64,000 nucleotides of DNA from Mycolicibacterium alvei. GTDB lineage: Bacteria; Actinomycetota; Actinomycetes; Mycobacteriales; Mycobacteriaceae. A program made the translations under genes and the position numbers. Below the pieces are notes generated by a model. The model was not told the origin of the DNA and made no database searches. It saw nothing but the letters and a program-made list of their open reading frames with translations. The DNA is taken from positions 4,526,001-4,590,000 of the forward strand of contig NZ_AP022565.1 in assembly GCF_010727325.1 (NCBI RefSeq), given 5' to 3'. Of this stretch, positions 34,415-44,758 are shown one piece after another. The first letter of the stretch is position 1; the number at the start of each line of letters is the position of its first letter.

Positions 34415-35833
34415 GTGACGATCCCGAATGTTCTGGCCAACCGCTACGCCAGCGACGAAATGGTCGCGATCTGGTCGCCGGAGGCCAAGATCGTCGCCGA
34501 ACGCCGACTCTGGCTCGCCGTGCTGCGTGCGCAGGCCGAGCTGGGTGTCCCGGTGCCCGACGGCGTGATCGACGACTACGAGCGGGTCCTGGAGAACGTC
34601 GACCTCGCCTCCATCGCGGCCCGTGAGCGGGTTACCCGCCACGACGTGAAGGCGCGCATCGAGGAGTTCAATGCGCTGGCCGGTCACGAGCACGTGCACA
34701 AGGGCATGACGAGCCGCGACCTCACCGAGAACGTCGAGCAACTGCAGATCCGCAGTTCCCTGGAACTGGTGTTCGCCCACGGCATCGCAGTGGTGGCCCG
34801 GCTGGCCGAGCGCTCCGTCGTCTACCGCGACGTCGTCATGGCGGGCCGGTCGCACAATGTGGCCGCCCAGGCCACCACGCTGGGCAAGCGGTTCGCCTCG
34901 GCCGCCGAAGAGACGCTGCTGGCCCTGACCCGGCTGCGTGAGCTGATCGACCGATACCCGTTGCGCGGCATCAAGGGGCCGATGGGCACCGCCCAGGACA
35001 TGCTCGACCTGTTCGACGGGGACACCGAAAAGCTGGCCGAACTGGAGCGCCGGGTTGCCGAGTTCCTGGGATTCACAGACGTTTTCACCAGCGTTGGGCA
35101 GGTATACCCGCGCTCGCTCGACCACGACGTGCTCTCGGCACTGGTGCAGGTCGGTGCCGGGCCGTCGTCGTTGGCGCACACGATCCGGCTGATGGCCGGC
35201 CACGAACTGGTCACCGAGGGTTTCGCGCCCGGCCAGGTCGGGTCGTCGGCCATGCCGCACAAGATGAACACTCGCTCGTGCGAGCGGGTCAACGGTCTAC
35301 AGGTGGTGTTGCGCGGCTACGCGTCGATGGCCGCTGAACTGGCCGGCGCGCAGTGGAACGAGGGCGACGTGTTCTGCTCGGTGGTACGACGCGTCGCCCT
35401 GCCCGACGGGTTCTTCGCTGTCGACGGGCAGACCGAGACGTTCCTGACCGTGCTCGACGAGTTCGGTGCCTACCCGGCGGTGATTCAGCGCGAGCTGGAC
35501 CGCTACCTGCCGTTCCTGGCCACCACCCGCATCCTGATCGCCGCGGTGCGCGCCGGGGTGGGCCGCGAAACCGCGCACGAGGTGATCAAGGAGCACGCCG
35601 TCGCCGTCGCACTGGACATGCGTGAGCGCGGGCTGGAGCCCGACCTGCTGGACCGGCTCGCCGCCGACCCGCGACTGCCGCTGGACCGCGTTGCCCTGGA
35701 GACCGCGTTGGCCGACAAGCAGGCTTTCACCGGAGCGGCCGGGGCCCAGGTCGACGGGGTGGTCGCAGCCGTCGACGACCTGGTCAGCCGCTACCCCGAG
35801 GCCGCCAAGTACACCTCGGGCGCCATATTGTGA
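34415..35833 (+). CDS. purB: adenylosuccinate lyase PurB
   Basis: 472 residues, the same length as the M. tuberculosis enzyme. Family signatures are [22 protein letters not shown], and the catalytic flexible loop [11 protein letters not shown] (Ser and following residues). It cleaves SAICAR to AICAR and adenylosuccinate to AMP, so it serves twice in purine synthesis. The GTG is adjacent to a -10 box. The cyp126 start overlaps its stop (GTGA), so purB, cyp126 and the TDT transporter gene form one transcript. Confidence 0.97.
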   Translation: MTIPNVLANRYASDEMVAIWSPEAKIVAERRLWLAVLRAQAELGVPVPDGVIDDYERVLENVDLASIAARERVTRHDVKARIEEFNALAGHEHVHKGMTSRDLTENVEQLQIRSSLELVFAHGIAVVARLAERSVVYRDVVMAGRSHNVAAQATTLGKRFASAAEETLLALTRLRELIDRYPLRGIKGPMGTAQDMLDLFDGDTEKLAELERRVAEFLGFTDVFTSVGQVYPRSLDHDVLSALVQVGAGPSSLAHTIRLMAGHELVTEGFAPGQVGSSAMPHKMNTRSCERVNGLQVVLRGYASMAAELAGAQWNEGDVFCSVVRRVALPDGFFAVDGQTETFLTVLDEFGAYPAVIQRELDRYLPFLATTRILIAAVRAGVGRETAHEVIKEHAVAVALDMRERGLEPDLLDRLAADPRLPLDRVALETALADKQAFTGAAGAQVDGVVAAVDDLVSRYPEAAKYTSGAIL

Positions 35834-37053
35834 CGTTGGTGGCCGACCTCACCGATCTGGACAATTTCGCCGCCGGTTTCCCGCACGGGTTGTTCGCTGC
35901 GCACCGGCGCGAGGCCCCGGTGTACTGGCACCCGCCGACGGAACATACTCCCGACGGTGAGGGCTTCTGGTCGGTGGCCACCCACGCCGAAACCCTTGCG
36001 GTACTGCGGGACGCGGAGACCTACTCCTCGGTGACCGGCGGCTCGCGGCCCTACGGCGGCACGCTGCTGCAGGACCTGGCCATCGCCGGGCAGGTGCTCA
36101 ACATGATGGACGACCCGCGACACGCCGAGATCCGCCGGCTGGTCAGCTCCGGGCTGACCCCGCGGATGATCCGGCGGGTGGAAGACGACCTACGGGCACG
36201 GACGCGCCGGTTGCTCGACGAGGTGGTGGTGGGCGAGCCGTTCGATTTCCTGATCGACGTGGCCGCCGAACTGCCCATGCAGATGATCTGCATCCTGTTG
36301 GGAATTCCTGAATCCGAACGACATTGGCTGTTCCACGCGATCGAGCCCCAGTTTGACTTCGGTGGTTCGCGGTCGGCGGCGATGGCGCAGATGTCGGCCG
36401 AAGAGGCCGGCTCGCGGATGTACACCTACGGCGCCGAGTTGATTGCGGCAAAGCGGTCCGAGCCGACCGACGACATGCTGTCTGTGGTGGCCAACGCCTT
36501 TCGTGATGACGAAGCGGCGGCCCTGTCGGACCTCGAGCTGTACCTGTTCTTCAGCCTGCTGTTCAGTGCGGGCGCCGAGACCACCCGTAACTCGGTGGCG
36601 GGCGGGTTGCTGGCGCTGATCGAAAACCCTTCGCAGATGGCGTTGTTGCGCGAGGACCTGGGGGAACTACCCACGGCGATCGAGGAGATGGTGCGCTGGA
36701 CCTCGCCGTCTCCGTCCAAGCGGCGCACCGCAACCCGGGCAGTGTCCTTGGGTGGTTGCGACATCGAGCCCGGGCAGAAGGTGCAGGTCTGGGAGGGCTC
36801 GGCGAACCGGGATTCGCTGGTGTTCGAGCGGGCAGACGTGTTCGACATCACTCGTAAACCCAATCCGCACTTGGGATTCGGCTTCGGCATCCACTACTGC
36901 CTGGGTGCCAACCTGGCCCGGCTGGAACTACGGGTGTTGTTCGAGGAGCTGCTGGCGCGCTTCGGCAGCGCCCGGTTGGTCGCGCCAGTCGAGTGGACCC
37001 GCAGCAACCGCCACACCGGTATCCGCCATTTGGTGGTGGAGCTCGGGGCGTGA
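35830..37053 (+). CDS. cyp126: cytochrome P450 CYP126
   Basis: 407 residues. P450 marks are the I-helix [13 protein letters not shown], ExxR (IEEMVRW), and the haem loop [16 protein letters not shown] with Cys near residue 357. Sequence and place directly after purB match Rv0778 (CYP126). The natural substrate is unknown. It is translated by coupling to purB (overlap of four bases) and is followed with a further GTGA overlap by the transporter gene. Confidence 0.92.
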   Translation: MTLVADLTDLDNFAAGFPHGLFAAHRREAPVYWHPPTEHTPDGEGFWSVATHAETLAVLRDAETYSSVTGGSRPYGGTLLQDLAIAGQVLNMMDDPRHAEIRRLVSSGLTPRMIRRVEDDLRARTRRLLDEVVVGEPFDFLIDVAAELPMQMICILLGIPESERHWLFHAIEPQFDFGGSRSAAMAQMSAEEAGSRMYTYGAELIAAKRSEPTDDMLSVVANAFRDDEAAALSDLELYLFFSLLFSAGAETTRNSVAGGLLALIENPSQMALLREDLGELPTAIEEMVRWTSPSPSKRRTATRAVSLGGCDIEPGQKVQVWEGSANRDSLVFERADVFDITRKPNPHLGFGFGIHYCLGANLARLELRVLFEELLARFGSARLVAPVEWTRSNRHTGIRHLVVELGA

Positions 37054-37964
37054 AACCCGAGGCGTTTGCCGCGGTGATGGCGACCGGCATCGTCTCGATC
37101 GCCGCCGCGCAGCACGGCTACGGCGTCATCAGTTGGCCCCTGGCGATGCTCGCGGCACTCGGACTGCCGATGCTCATGTACCTGGCGGCGATCCGCCGGC
37201 GATCTTTCGATCTGCGGAGCATCGACACGATCGTCGGATTGTTCACCTACGTGGCGGCATGCGCTGTGGTGGCCGCCCGATTCGCCGAGTATCGGCCGGT
37301 GCTGTGGATCCTGGGGGCGCTGGGCCTCGCCGGCTGGACAACGTTGATCCCGATGCTGCTGGTGCGGATGCGCCGGCTGGGCCCGATCGGCCTGCGGGAT
37401 CGCGCACGTGGCACCTGGGAGCTGGCCAGCGTCGGGACATCCGGTCTATCGCTCGTCTTCGTCGCTGAGGGAATCATGTTCTGGGGGTTCGTTTTCTGGG
37501 GCATCGCCCTGTGCCTGTACGGCGTGATGACGTTGCTCATCGCGTGGCGGGCGCTGGATGATTCGGAGGTGCGGCGCAACGTCCCACCCGACCACTGGAT
37601 CCTGATGGGTGGCGCCGCCATCGCAACCCTGGCCGGCGAGCACATCTACGTAGCGCTTTCTCCGGGCCCGGTCGCCGATGTGGTACGCGTCCTCACCGTC
37701 GTGACGTTCGTCGTAGCCAGCGTGCAGATCCTGCCCTTGGCGGTCACCAGTTGGCGCCAGATGCTCGACTGGCCCGCGGTATTCCCGCTGGGCATGTACT
37801 CGGTGACCGCATACGGCTTGACGGTCGAAACCGGTTGGAATGCATTGATTGTGGTCTCGCATGTGTTCTTCTGGATCGCGTGCGTGGCGTGGGTGCTGGT
37901 GGTAGGCGTGGTGGTCCGACGCATCGTTCGCCTAACCTCGGGCCATGGACTCAGGCCACGATGA
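37050..37964 (+). CDS. TDT/SLAC1-family membrane transporter (tellurite-resistance/dicarboxylate type)
   Basis: 304 residues with about nine or ten hydrophobic helices, beginning [23 protein letters not shown], where FAAVMATGI is the opening typical of the C4-dicarboxylate/malic-acid/TehA family. These act as anion channels or carriers. Substrate not determinable. The GTG overlaps the CYP126 stop, and the end overlaps the next gene by 20 bases. Confidence 0.78.
   Translation: MKPEAFAAVMATGIVSIAAAQHGYGVISWPLAMLAALGLPMLMYLAAIRRRSFDLRSIDTIVGLFTYVAACAVVAARFAEYRPVLWILGALGLAGWTTLIPMLLVRMRRLGPIGLRDRARGTWELASVGTSGLSLVFVAEGIMFWGFVFWGIALCLYGVMTLLIAWRALDDSEVRRNVPPDHWILMGGAAIATLAGEHIYVALSPGPVADVVRVLTVVTFVVASVQILPLAVTSWRQMLDWPAVFPLGMYSVTAYGLTVETGWNALIVVSHVFFWIACVAWVLVVGVVVRRIVRLTSGHGLRPR
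37933..37938 (+). promoter_or_regulatory. -10 box of a predicted leaderless mRNA (DUF1707 gene)
   Basis: TAACCT lies inside the end of the transporter gene and is followed by CGGGCC and the ATG at 37945, supporting an independent promoter for the DUF1707 gene and that start. Confidence 0.45.
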
Positions 37965-38544
37965 CCATCTCCGAGTCTCCGACGCCGACCGTGCGGAAGT
38001 AGGACACCTGCTCGAGCGTGCGGTAGCCGAGGGCATGATCACGCTCGACGAGTTCAGCGAACGCTATGACGCCGCACTGGCAGCTCGTACGCGTGGCGAG
38101 TTGGGCGCAGTGGTCGCGGACCTGCCGATGGCCCTGCCCGCGGCGATCCCGCCGTCGCACCTGCCCGCGGCAGCGCCCGAGGAGTTGCGCGGCTGGATGT
38201 CCTCGATCGTGCGGCGTGGACAGTGGAAGGTGGCGCCGGCCCTGCACCTCAACACGCGGTTGTGCAGCACGACCCTGGACTTCGCGTCTGCGGTCCTGCC
38301 CGGGCCCGTGGTGGAGATCGTCATCGACGACTACTGCAGTGCGACCGAGCTCATCGTGCCCGCCGCGGCCACCGCCGATCTCAACAGCGTCAACGCGATC
38401 GCTGGCAGCACCACGGTCAAGGTGCGCACCAACCCGCCCTCCGACCAACTGCACCTCATCGTGCGCGGGCGCGTACGGATGGGGTCGGTCACCGTGCGGC
38501 ACCCGTTCGGAAGCTGGCTGCGGCGCCTGAACGGCACTCCATAG
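37945..38544 (+). CDS. DUF1707 domain protein
   Basis: 199 residues. The N-terminal DUF1707 box is LRVSDADRAEVGHLLERAVAEGMITLDEFSERYDAALAARTRGEL, a short helical SHOCT-like module common in actinobacteria. The rest is a beta-rich domain (about 85-195; VEIVIDDYCSATELIVPAAATADLN, then repeating polar strands) like the DUF2154/LiaF-type shape of cell-wall stress proteins. No membrane segment. Role unknown. The 3' end overlaps the convergent AbiEi/DUF559 gene by 56 bases. Confidence 0.78.
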   Translation: MDSGHDDHLRVSDADRAEVGHLLERAVAEGMITLDEFSERYDAALAARTRGELGAVVADLPMALPAAIPPSHLPAAAPEELRGWMSSIVRRGQWKVAPALHLNTRLCSTTLDFASAVLPGPVVEIVIDDYCSATELIVPAAATADLNSVNAIAGSTTVKVRTNPPSDQLHLIVRGRVRMGSVTVRHPFGSWLRRLNGTP

Positions 38545-39427
38545 CGAAGCGGATCTCGGCGATCACCCGCTGCGGGTATTCGGTGAGATCCAGCCAGGTG
38601 AATCGCAGCACCTGCCAGCCCATCAGCGCGATCTCGTTCTGCTTGACCCGGTCTTTCTGAAAGTCCTCATGGTCGCTGTGAAATGCCCAGCCGTCGGTCT
38701 CGATCGCGATTTTGTAGGCAGGAAAGGCCACGTCGATCACCCATCGGCCCAGGCGGTAGTTGGCCCTCCACCCGGTAATTCCGGCTTCCTTCAGCAGTTT
38801 GATCAGCAGCCGCTCGGCTTCCGAACGGGCCCCGTCGGCTGCCGCGATCAGCAAGCGGCGGGCAGCCGGTGAACCGTGTCGGCCCTTGTTGCGCAGATGC
38901 ACCCGCCACAGGTCACGCAGTTCGGTGTGGCGCTGCAACGCGGAGTCCATGAGTTTGGCGCCGCCACCGCGGCGGGCGGCAGCTTCGACAACGGTCAGCG
39001 GCAGTGCCGTCACCCGCAGGCCCCGGCGTTCCACGATGTCGTGCGGATCGAGGTCACGCCGGCGCAGACGAATGCCATGCCGCGGTGGGTGATGGCCCGT
39101 GCGCGGGATGGTGACCTCGACGGTGTCCGGCGGATACTTCGTCACCTCGTGCCACCATGCAGCGGCCAGCCCGCTCGCCGTCGCATTGGACCCCGCCGAC
39201 CACACCGCAGCCCTGACCCGGGCTGAGTCGGTGAACGGCCGATCGTCCGCGAAGTACACCCCTGGGGAGCAGCGCAGCCATTTCCCGGAACGGACTCTGC
39301 GGTAGACCGCCTGCCTGCTCAGCCCGGCCTGTTTCGCTTGGGCAAGCGTGATGACCCCGTCGTGTTCACGCAGATAATCATCGATCACGCCATTTGGACG
39401 TGGTGCGACCGTCAAACGGTTCCCCAC
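38489..39427 (-). CDS. AbiEi-antitoxin-like HTH fused to DUF559 nuclease-like domain
   Basis: 312 residues from a GTG (a second GTG at codon 14 is possible). The N-terminal winged helix HDGVITLAQAKQAGLSRQAVYRRVRSGKWLRCSPGVY is the AbiEi_4-type domain. The C-terminal 100 residues are DUF559, a Vsr/restriction-like fold: SEAERLLIKLLKEAG, WVIDVAFPAYKIAIETDG (Asp and Glu-x-Asp) and a trailing Lys/Gln. No AbiEii toxin gene is next to it. The architecture is common in mycobacteria; defence or DNA-repair functions are suspected only. Confidence 0.75.
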   Translation of the reverse strand: MGNRLTVAPRPNGVIDDYLREHDGVITLAQAKQAGLSRQAVYRRVRSGKWLRCSPGVYFADDRPFTDSARVRAAVWSAGSNATASGLAAAWWHEVTKYPPDTVEVTIPRTGHHPPRHGIRLRRRDLDPHDIVERRGLRVTALPLTVVEAAARRGGGAKLMDSALQRHTELRDLWRVHLRNKGRHGSPAARRLLIAAADGARSEAERLLIKLLKEAGITGWRANYRLGRWVIDVAFPAYKIAIETDGWAFHSDHEDFQKDRVKQNEIALMGWQVLRFTWLDLTEYPQRVIAEIRFAMECRSGAAASFRTGAAR

Positions 39428-39479
39428 CCTGCGATTCGGGTGCGTTCAGTAACGCTGGGCGTTACCAAACGCGCCGAAA

Positions 39480-40103
39480 TCACTCGATGCGGCGCAGACG
39501 CATGCCGGCAGAACGCAGTTCCAGGGCGGCCAGGCCGCGAATCGCCTGCTGGTCCTGACTGCGCCACGCTCCGACGGGGTCATCGGACACCGCGGTCAGC
39601 TTGGCCAGCGGCCGGTTGGCCAGCGCCCGCAGCGCGAGCAGCTGTTCCCCGGCGGCCGTCGAGGCCAGGGTGATCGCGGTCCACTTGCGCCGGAAGAATC
39701 GCACCCGCAGATACAGCCAGGGCATCGCCACGAACAGGATCGGTGCGGCGGCCACCGCCAGGGCGAGCACCCACGCCAGCCAACTGGCCGTGCTGTTGAG
39801 GTTGTGGCCGGCGCCTGCGATGTCGAGGGCGGCCTCGCTGGCAGCGCGCAACGGCTTACTCAGGGTGTCGCCCACCAGGGGAACGCTGTCAGTGCTGTCA
39901 CCGGCGGAGCCCAGATTGTCAGCAACCCCGTTGGCGCCGCTCTCGACCTGCCTGCCGACCTCGGCGATGGTCGACACCGCCGAATGCACGGCCATCCCGA
40001 CCAAGATCCACACCGCGGTCCAGGTGATGACGGCCACGTCGCTGAACAACTGGGCCAACAAGCGGCCGGGTCTGCTGGCATAGGGCAGGTACCGCGTTCT
40101 CAT
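39480..40103 (-). CDS. membrane protein of unknown function
   Basis: 207 residues starting MRTRYLPYASRPGRLLAQLFSDVAV. Two membrane segments (about 22-44 and 108-132) flank a Ser/Ala/Asp-rich external loop of about 65 residues. The C-terminal part is basic and cytoplasmic (LRVRFFRRKWTAITLASTAAGEQLLALRALANRPLAKL). No family recognised. It is divergent from purC, with a gap of only 30 bases, so the two promoters overlap. Confidence 0.7.
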   Translation of the reverse strand: MRTRYLPYASRPGRLLAQLFSDVAVITWTAVWILVGMAVHSAVSTIAEVGRQVESGANGVADNLGSAGDSTDSVPLVGDTLSKPLRAASEAALDIAGAGHNLNSTASWLAWVLALAVAAAPILFVAMPWLYLRVRFFRRKWTAITLASTAAGEQLLALRALANRPLAKLTAVSDDPVGAWRSQDQQAIRGLAALELRSAGMRLRRIE

Positions 40104-40121
40104 GAGACCGATCCCAACACA

Positions 40122-40127
40122 TAGGCT
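40122..40127 (+). promoter_or_regulatory. -10 box of a predicted leaderless purC mRNA
   Basis: TAGGCT is followed by GGCCCA and the ATG of purC at 40134. The 30-base gap to the divergent gene leaves no room for a leader. Confidence 0.55.
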
Positions 40128-40133
40128 GGCCCA

Positions 40134-41021
40134 ATGCGCCCTGCTCTGTCCGACTACCAGCACCTGGCCAGCGGCAAAGTCCGTGAGTTGTACCGCATCG
40201 ACGACGAGCACCTGCTGTTCGTGGCGACCGATCGGATCTCGGCCTACGACTACATCCTCGACTCGCAGATCCCGGACAAGGGCCGGATCCTGACCGCCAT
40301 GAGCGTGTTTTTCTTCGATCTGATCAGCGCGCCCAACCATCTCGCCGGGCCGCCGGACGACGAGCGCATCCCTGCCGAGGTGCTGGGCCGCGCGCTGGTG
40401 GTGAAGCGACTGAAGATGCTGCCGGTGGAGTGTGTGGCGCGTGGCTACCTGACCGGTTCGGGCCTGCTCGACTATCAGGCGTCGGGTTCGGTGTGCGGTA
40501 TCGGGCTGCCGGCGGGCCTGGGGGAGGCGAGCAAGTTCGACGAGCCGCTGTTCACCCCGGCCACCAAAGCCGACATCGGCGAGCACGACGAGAACATCTC
40601 GTACAACACGGTGATCGACCTGGTCGGCCCGGAGTTGGCCAACCAGCTGAAGGAACGCACGCTGCAGACCTACCAGCAAGGTGCCGACCATGCGTTGACC
40701 AAGGGCATCATCATCGCTGACACCAAGTTCGAGTTCGGCGTCGATGAACACGGCACCGTGGTGCTGGCCGATGAGGTGTTCACCCCGGATTCGTCGCGGT
40801 ACTGGCGCGCCGAGACCTACCGGCAGGGCGTGGTTCAGGACAGCTTCGACAAGCAGTTCGTCCGCAACTGGCTGACCGGGCCGGACTCGGGTTGGGACCG
40901 GCACGGCGACACCGCGCCGCCACCGCTGCCCGAGGAGATCGTCACCGCCACCCGGGCTCGGTACATCGAGGCGTACGAACGTATTTCGGGCCTGCGGTTC
41001 GAAGATTGGATCGGCGCATGA
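40134..41021 (+). CDS. purC: SAICAR synthetase PurC
   Basis: 295 residues. Motifs of phosphoribosylaminoimidazole-succinocarboxamide synthase: [40 protein letters not shown] and [11 protein letters not shown]. It joins aspartate to CAIR in purine synthesis. Its stop overlaps the start of ptrB (ATGA), so the peptidase is expressed from the same mRNA. Confidence 0.97.
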   Translation: MRPALSDYQHLASGKVRELYRIDDEHLLFVATDRISAYDYILDSQIPDKGRILTAMSVFFFDLISAPNHLAGPPDDERIPAEVLGRALVVKRLKMLPVECVARGYLTGSGLLDYQASGSVCGIGLPAGLGEASKFDEPLFTPATKADIGEHDENISYNTVIDLVGPELANQLKERTLQTYQQGADHALTKGIIIADTKFEFGVDEHGTVVLADEVFTPDSSRYWRAETYRQGVVQDSFDKQFVRNWLTGPDSGWDRHGDTAPPPLPEEIVTATRARYIEAYERISGLRFEDWIGA

Positions 41022-43165
41022 CACAGTCCGTACCGCCGCCGGCCGCCAAGCGCGGCAACCATCGCCGTGAGCACCACGGCGATGTGTTCATCGACCCCTA
41101 CGAATGGTTGCGCGACAAGGACAACCCCGAGGTGATCGCGCACCTGGAGGCCGAGAACGCTTACACCGAGGCCGCCACCGGGCATCTGGAGCAGTTGCGG
41201 CAGAAGATCTTCGACGAGATCAAGGCCCGCACCAAGGAAACCGACCTCTCCGTACCGATGCGCCGGGCCGGCTGGTGGTACTACGCGCGCAGCTTCGAGG
41301 GCAAGCAGTACGCGGTGCATTGTCGGTGCCCGATCGGTGATCCCGACGATTGGACGCCGCCGGAGCTCGATGAGGGTGCCGAGATTCCCGGCGAGCAGGT
41401 CTTGCTCGACGAGAATGTCGAGGCCGACGGCCACGATTACTTCTCGCTCGGCGCGGCCACGGTGAGCCTGGACGGCGATGTCCTGGCCTATTCGGTGGAC
41501 GTTCTGGGCGACGAGCGATACACCTTGAAGTTCAAGGATTTACGCACCGGCGAGCTCTATGACGACACGATCGCCGGCATCGGTGCCGGTGGCACCTGGG
41601 CCGCCGACAGCCGCACGCTGTACTACACCACAGTGGACGACGCCTGGAGGCCCGACACCGTGTGGCGGCACCGGCTGGCCTCTGGCCTGCCCGCCGAGAA
41701 GGTGTATCACGAACCCGACGAACGGTTCTGGGTCGCGATCGGTCGCAGCCGCAGCGACAAGTACCTGTTCGTCGCGTCGGGTAGCGCGGTCACCACCGAG
41801 GTCCGCTATGTCGATGCGAATGACCCGACCGCCGAGCTCACCACCGTCTGGGAGCGCCGCGACCTGGTGGAGTACTCCGTCGAGCACGCCGTGATCGGAG
41901 GCCAGGACCGGTTCCTGATCCTGCACAACGACGGCGCCGAGAACTTCACGCTGGTCGACGCTCCGGTCAGCGATCCCAGTGACTTCCACCCCCTGATCGA
42001 ACACCGGTCCGACGTGCGGCTGGACGGCGTCGATGCGTTCGACGGTTTCCTGGTGATCAGTTACCGCAGTGAGGCATTGCCGAAGATGGCACTGTGGCCG
42101 CTCACCGCTGACGGCTACGGCACCCGCGAGGAGCTGACCTTCGATTCCGAGTTGACCGCCGCGGGGATGGGCGGCAACCCGAACTGGTTCACCCCGAAGT
42201 TGCGCATCGGCGCGACCTCGTTCATCACTCCGGCGCGGATCTATGACCTGGATCTGGGCACCGGGGAGCGCACCCTGCTGCGGGAGCAACCGGTGCTGGG
42301 CGGCTATCGGCCGGAAGACTATGTGGAGCGCCGGGATTGGGCGACCGCCCCCGACGGGGCACGGATTCCGGTCTCGATCATCCACCGGTCCGGGGTGCAG
42401 TTCCCGGCGCCGGCGCTGCTCTACGGTTACGGCGCCTACGAGTCGTGTGAGGATCCGCGGTTCTCGATCGCCCGGTTGTCGTTGTTGGACCGCGGCATGG
42501 TGTTTGTGATCGCCCACGTGCGTGGCGGCGGCGAGCTGGGCCGGCCGTGGTACGAGCACGGCAAGCTGCTGGAGAAGACCAACACCTTCACCGATTTCAT
42601 CGCGGCGGCACGCCATCTCATCGACGCCGGGGTGACCCGGCCGCAGAATCTGGTGGCCCTCGGCGGCAGTGCCGGCGGATTGTTGATGGGTGCGGTGGCC
42701 AACATGGCCCCGGAGTTGTTCGCCGGGATTTTGGCCCAGGTACCGTTCGTCGATGCGCTGACGACCATCCTGGATCCGTCGTTGCCGCTGACGGTGACCG
42801 AGTGGGACGAGTGGGGAAATCCGCTGGAGGACCCCGAGGTCTACCGCTACATGAAGGCCTACACCCCCTACGAGAACGTGGCGGCGCAGGACTATCCGGC
42901 GATCCTGGCCATGACCTCACTCAACGACACTCGGGTGTACTACGTGGAGCCAGCCAAATGGGTTGCCGCACTCCGTCATACCAAGACCGACGGCCATCCC
43001 GTGCTGCTCAAGACGGAGATGGTGGCCGGCCACGGTGGTCTGTCCGGACGGTACGAGCGGTGGAAGGAAGCGGCGTTCCAGTACGCGTGGCTGCTAGCTG
43101 CCGCCGACCGCGACAACTACGGCAGCGGCCAGGTAGACAGCCTCTTCGGCGGTCCGGACGCTTAA
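41018..43165 (+). CDS. ptrB: oligopeptidase B (prolyl-oligopeptidase family, S9A)
   Basis: 715 residues, a full-length single gene. The propeller domain spans about 70-420. The catalytic domain carries [10 protein letters not shown] (Ser551), Asp637 in [13 protein letters not shown] and His672 in GHGGLSGR, the expected triad. It cleaves small peptides after basic residues. In M. tuberculosis H37Rv the gene is split in two frames (Rv0781/Rv0782), whereas here it is intact. It is coupled to purC, and its 3' end overlaps the convergent DoxX gene by 72 bases. Confidence 0.93.
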   Translation: MTQSVPPPAAKRGNHRREHHGDVFIDPYEWLRDKDNPEVIAHLEAENAYTEAATGHLEQLRQKIFDEIKARTKETDLSVPMRRAGWWYYARSFEGKQYAVHCRCPIGDPDDWTPPELDEGAEIPGEQVLLDENVEADGHDYFSLGAATVSLDGDVLAYSVDVLGDERYTLKFKDLRTGELYDDTIAGIGAGGTWAADSRTLYYTTVDDAWRPDTVWRHRLASGLPAEKVYHEPDERFWVAIGRSRSDKYLFVASGSAVTTEVRYVDANDPTAELTTVWERRDLVEYSVEHAVIGGQDRFLILHNDGAENFTLVDAPVSDPSDFHPLIEHRSDVRLDGVDAFDGFLVISYRSEALPKMALWPLTADGYGTREELTFDSELTAAGMGGNPNWFTPKLRIGATSFITPARIYDLDLGTGERTLLREQPVLGGYRPEDYVERRDWATAPDGARIPVSIIHRSGVQFPAPALLYGYGAYESCEDPRFSIARLSLLDRGMVFVIAHVRGGGELGRPWYEHGKLLEKTNTFTDFIAAARHLIDAGVTRPQNLVALGGSAGGLLMGAVANMAPELFAGILAQVPFVDALTTILDPSLPLTVTEWDEWGNPLEDPEVYRYMKAYTPYENVAAQDYPAILAMTSLNDTRVYYVEPAKWVAALRHTKTDGHPVLLKTEMVAGHGGLSGRYERWKEAAFQYAWLLAAADRDNYGSGQVDSLFGGPDA

Positions 43166-43540
43166 TCGCGAGGCCATCGACTTCGGTGGGTTCGGCATCC
43201 GTGCCGCGTAGACGTTGGCCGGGAACATGGCCAGCATGAGCAGGAACAGGCACACGGCCGCCGCCACCCGGGTGGGCGGGTAGAGCAGGCCTGCCGCACC
43301 GGCCAGTTCCAGCACGCCGGTGACCGTCACCAGGGCGGTTGGTGCGGGCAGCGATGGCGGCACGATGGCGATCATGTCGCGCCGCAACGGGTTCACGAAG
43401 TGCGCGACGCCGGTCAGGACGAACATTGCGGCCAGGCCGACCGCTATTGCCTCGGGCCAACTGTCGAGGTAGTCCACGCCCGACAGGCCGATCGCCCGGG
43501 CCACGACGCTGCCCAGCATCAGGGTCAGAAAGACGACCAT
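43094..43540 (-). CDS. DoxX-family membrane protein
   Basis: 148 residues with four hydrophobic segments and the DoxX/SURF4-like motifs MFVLTGVAHFVNPLRRDM and GVLELAGAAGLLYPPTR. TTGGAGC lies before the ATG. It runs away from a TetR gene over a 76-base region with a palindrome, so it is a probable target of that regulator. Function in redox or membrane stress is inferred from the family. Confidence 0.82.
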   Translation of the reverse strand: MVVFLTLMLGSVVARAIGLSGVDYLDSWPEAIAVGLAAMFVLTGVAHFVNPLRRDMIAIVPPSLPAPTALVTVTGVLELAGAAGLLYPPTRVAAAVCLFLLMLAMFPANVYAARMPNPPKSMASRLSVRTAEEAVYLAAAVVVAVGGS

Positions 43541-43563
43541 CGAAGCTCCAATCTTGTCGGTGT

Positions 43564-43592
43564 CTAGATCGAATACGCTACGCCCTATCTAG
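43564..43592. promoter_or_regulatory. inverted repeat CTAGAT-N17-ATCTAG, operator candidate
   Basis: Perfect 6-base arms (43564-43569, 43587-43592) are centred in the divergent DoxX-TetR intergenic region, the usual place of a TetR autoregulatory site. Confidence 0.45.
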
Positions 43593-43616
43593 TCGCTGTC
43601 AAGATGTGGGATTAGG

Positions 43617-44180
43617 ATGGGCTGCATGGGCTACCACCACGGCGACCTCAAGGCCGCGATCCTTGCGCAGGCCGCCACCCTGGTGGCCGAACGCGGCGCC
43701 GACGGCATCGCGCTACGTGAACTCGCGCGCGCCGCAGGCGTCTCACACGCGGCCCCTGCGCACCACTTCACCGATCGGCGTGGGTTGTTCACCGCCCTTG
43801 CCGCCGAAGGGTTTCAGCTTCTCGCCGCAGCGCTGAGGGAGGCCAGGCCACAGTTCATCGACGCCGCCAAGGCCTATGTACGCTTCGCCCTCGCCCACCC
43901 CGGCCACTACGAGGTGATGTTCGACAAGTCGCTCTACGACGACACCGATGCCGAACTGGTTGCGGCCTCCTCGGCCGCCGGAGTCGAACTGAACCGCGGG
44001 ATTGCCACCCTGACCGACCCCAAGGCCGCCGCCGACCCGGAAAGCGCTGCCCTGGCCGCGTGGTCCCTGGTGCACGGATTCTCGACGTTGTGGCTCAACG
44101 CCGCGATCGACACCGCGGGCGACCCGATCGCCAAGGTGGAGAGTCTGGCCGCGATCCTGTTCGACAACGAGGTCCGGTAG
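43617..44180 (+). CDS. TetR-family regulator divergent from DoxX
   Basis: 187 residues; ATG at 43617 or, equally possible, at 43626 (MGYHHGDLK, the common start of this subfamily). The helix-turn-helix IALRELARAAGVSHAAPAHHFTDRRGL and the C-terminal WHG-like domain (AAWSLVHGFSTLWLN) place it in the TetR_C_13/WHG group. The glutathione-peroxidase-like gene follows after 10 bases with its own -10 box in the stop region. Likely controls the divergent DoxX gene. Confidence 0.87.
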   Translation: MGCMGYHHGDLKAAILAQAATLVAERGADGIALRELARAAGVSHAAPAHHFTDRRGLFTALAAEGFQLLAAALREARPQFIDAAKAYVRFALAHPGHYEVMFDKSLYDDTDAELVAASSAAGVELNRGIATLTDPKAAADPESAALAAWSLVHGFSTLWLNAAIDTAGDPIAKVESLAAILFDNEVR

Positions 44181-44183
44181 CGT
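44178..44183 (+). promoter_or_regulatory. -10 box of a predicted leaderless mRNA (peroxidase gene)
   Basis: TAGCGT, whose TAG is the stop codon of the TetR gene, is followed by CGCGCAC and the ATG at 44191. Confidence 0.4.
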
Positions 44184-44190
44184 CGCGCAC

Positions 44191-44691
44191 ATGAGCCTCA
44201 ACGAGATCCCGCTGACCACTCTCGACGGCACACCGACGACTTTGGCCGAGTTGGCAACCGGCGCAGCGCTGGTGGTCAACGTGGCGTCCAAGTGTGGGCT
44301 GACGCCGCAGTACAGCGCGTTGGAGAAGCTTGCGCAGGATTATGCGGCGCGCGGGCTGACCGTCATCGGCGTGCCCTGCAACCAGTTCATGGGCCAGGAG
44401 CCGGGCAGCGCGGAAGAGATCCAGACGTTCTGCTCGTCCACCTATGGGGTGACGTTCCCATTGCTGGCCAAGACCGATGTCAACGGCGCCGACCGCCACC
44501 CGCTCTACACCGAGCTGACCCAGGCCGCCGACGCGGCCGGGGAGGCCGGGGACATCCAGTGGAACTTCGAGAAGTTTCTCCTCGCCCCGGGCGGAACGGT
44601 GGCTCACCGGTTCCGTCCTCGCGTCGAGCCGGATGCACCCGAGGTGATCGCCGCCATCGAAGCGGTCCTGCCGGCTGATCGAAGGCTCTAG
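44191..44691 (+). CDS. glutathione-peroxidase-family thiol peroxidase
   Basis: 166 residues with the thioredoxin fold. The peroxidatic Cys lies in NVASKCGLTPQY, the Gln and Trp/Asn of the tetrad in the PCNQF and WNFEKF motifs. Mycobacteria lack glutathione, so members of this family normally draw electrons from thioredoxin. It reduces hydrogen or lipid peroxides in the cytoplasm. Confidence 0.92.
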   Translation: MSLNEIPLTTLDGTPTTLAELATGAALVVNVASKCGLTPQYSALEKLAQDYAARGLTVIGVPCNQFMGQEPGSAEEIQTFCSSTYGVTFPLLAKTDVNGADRHPLYTELTQAADAAGEAGDIQWNFEKFLLAPGGTVAHRFRPRVEPDAPEVIAAIEAVLPADRRL

Positions 44692-44758
44692 CCCGATGGA
44701 CACTCAGCGTCAGGGTGTTCGACACCGTCCCGACATGTGACGTTGCCACACTGGCAGC

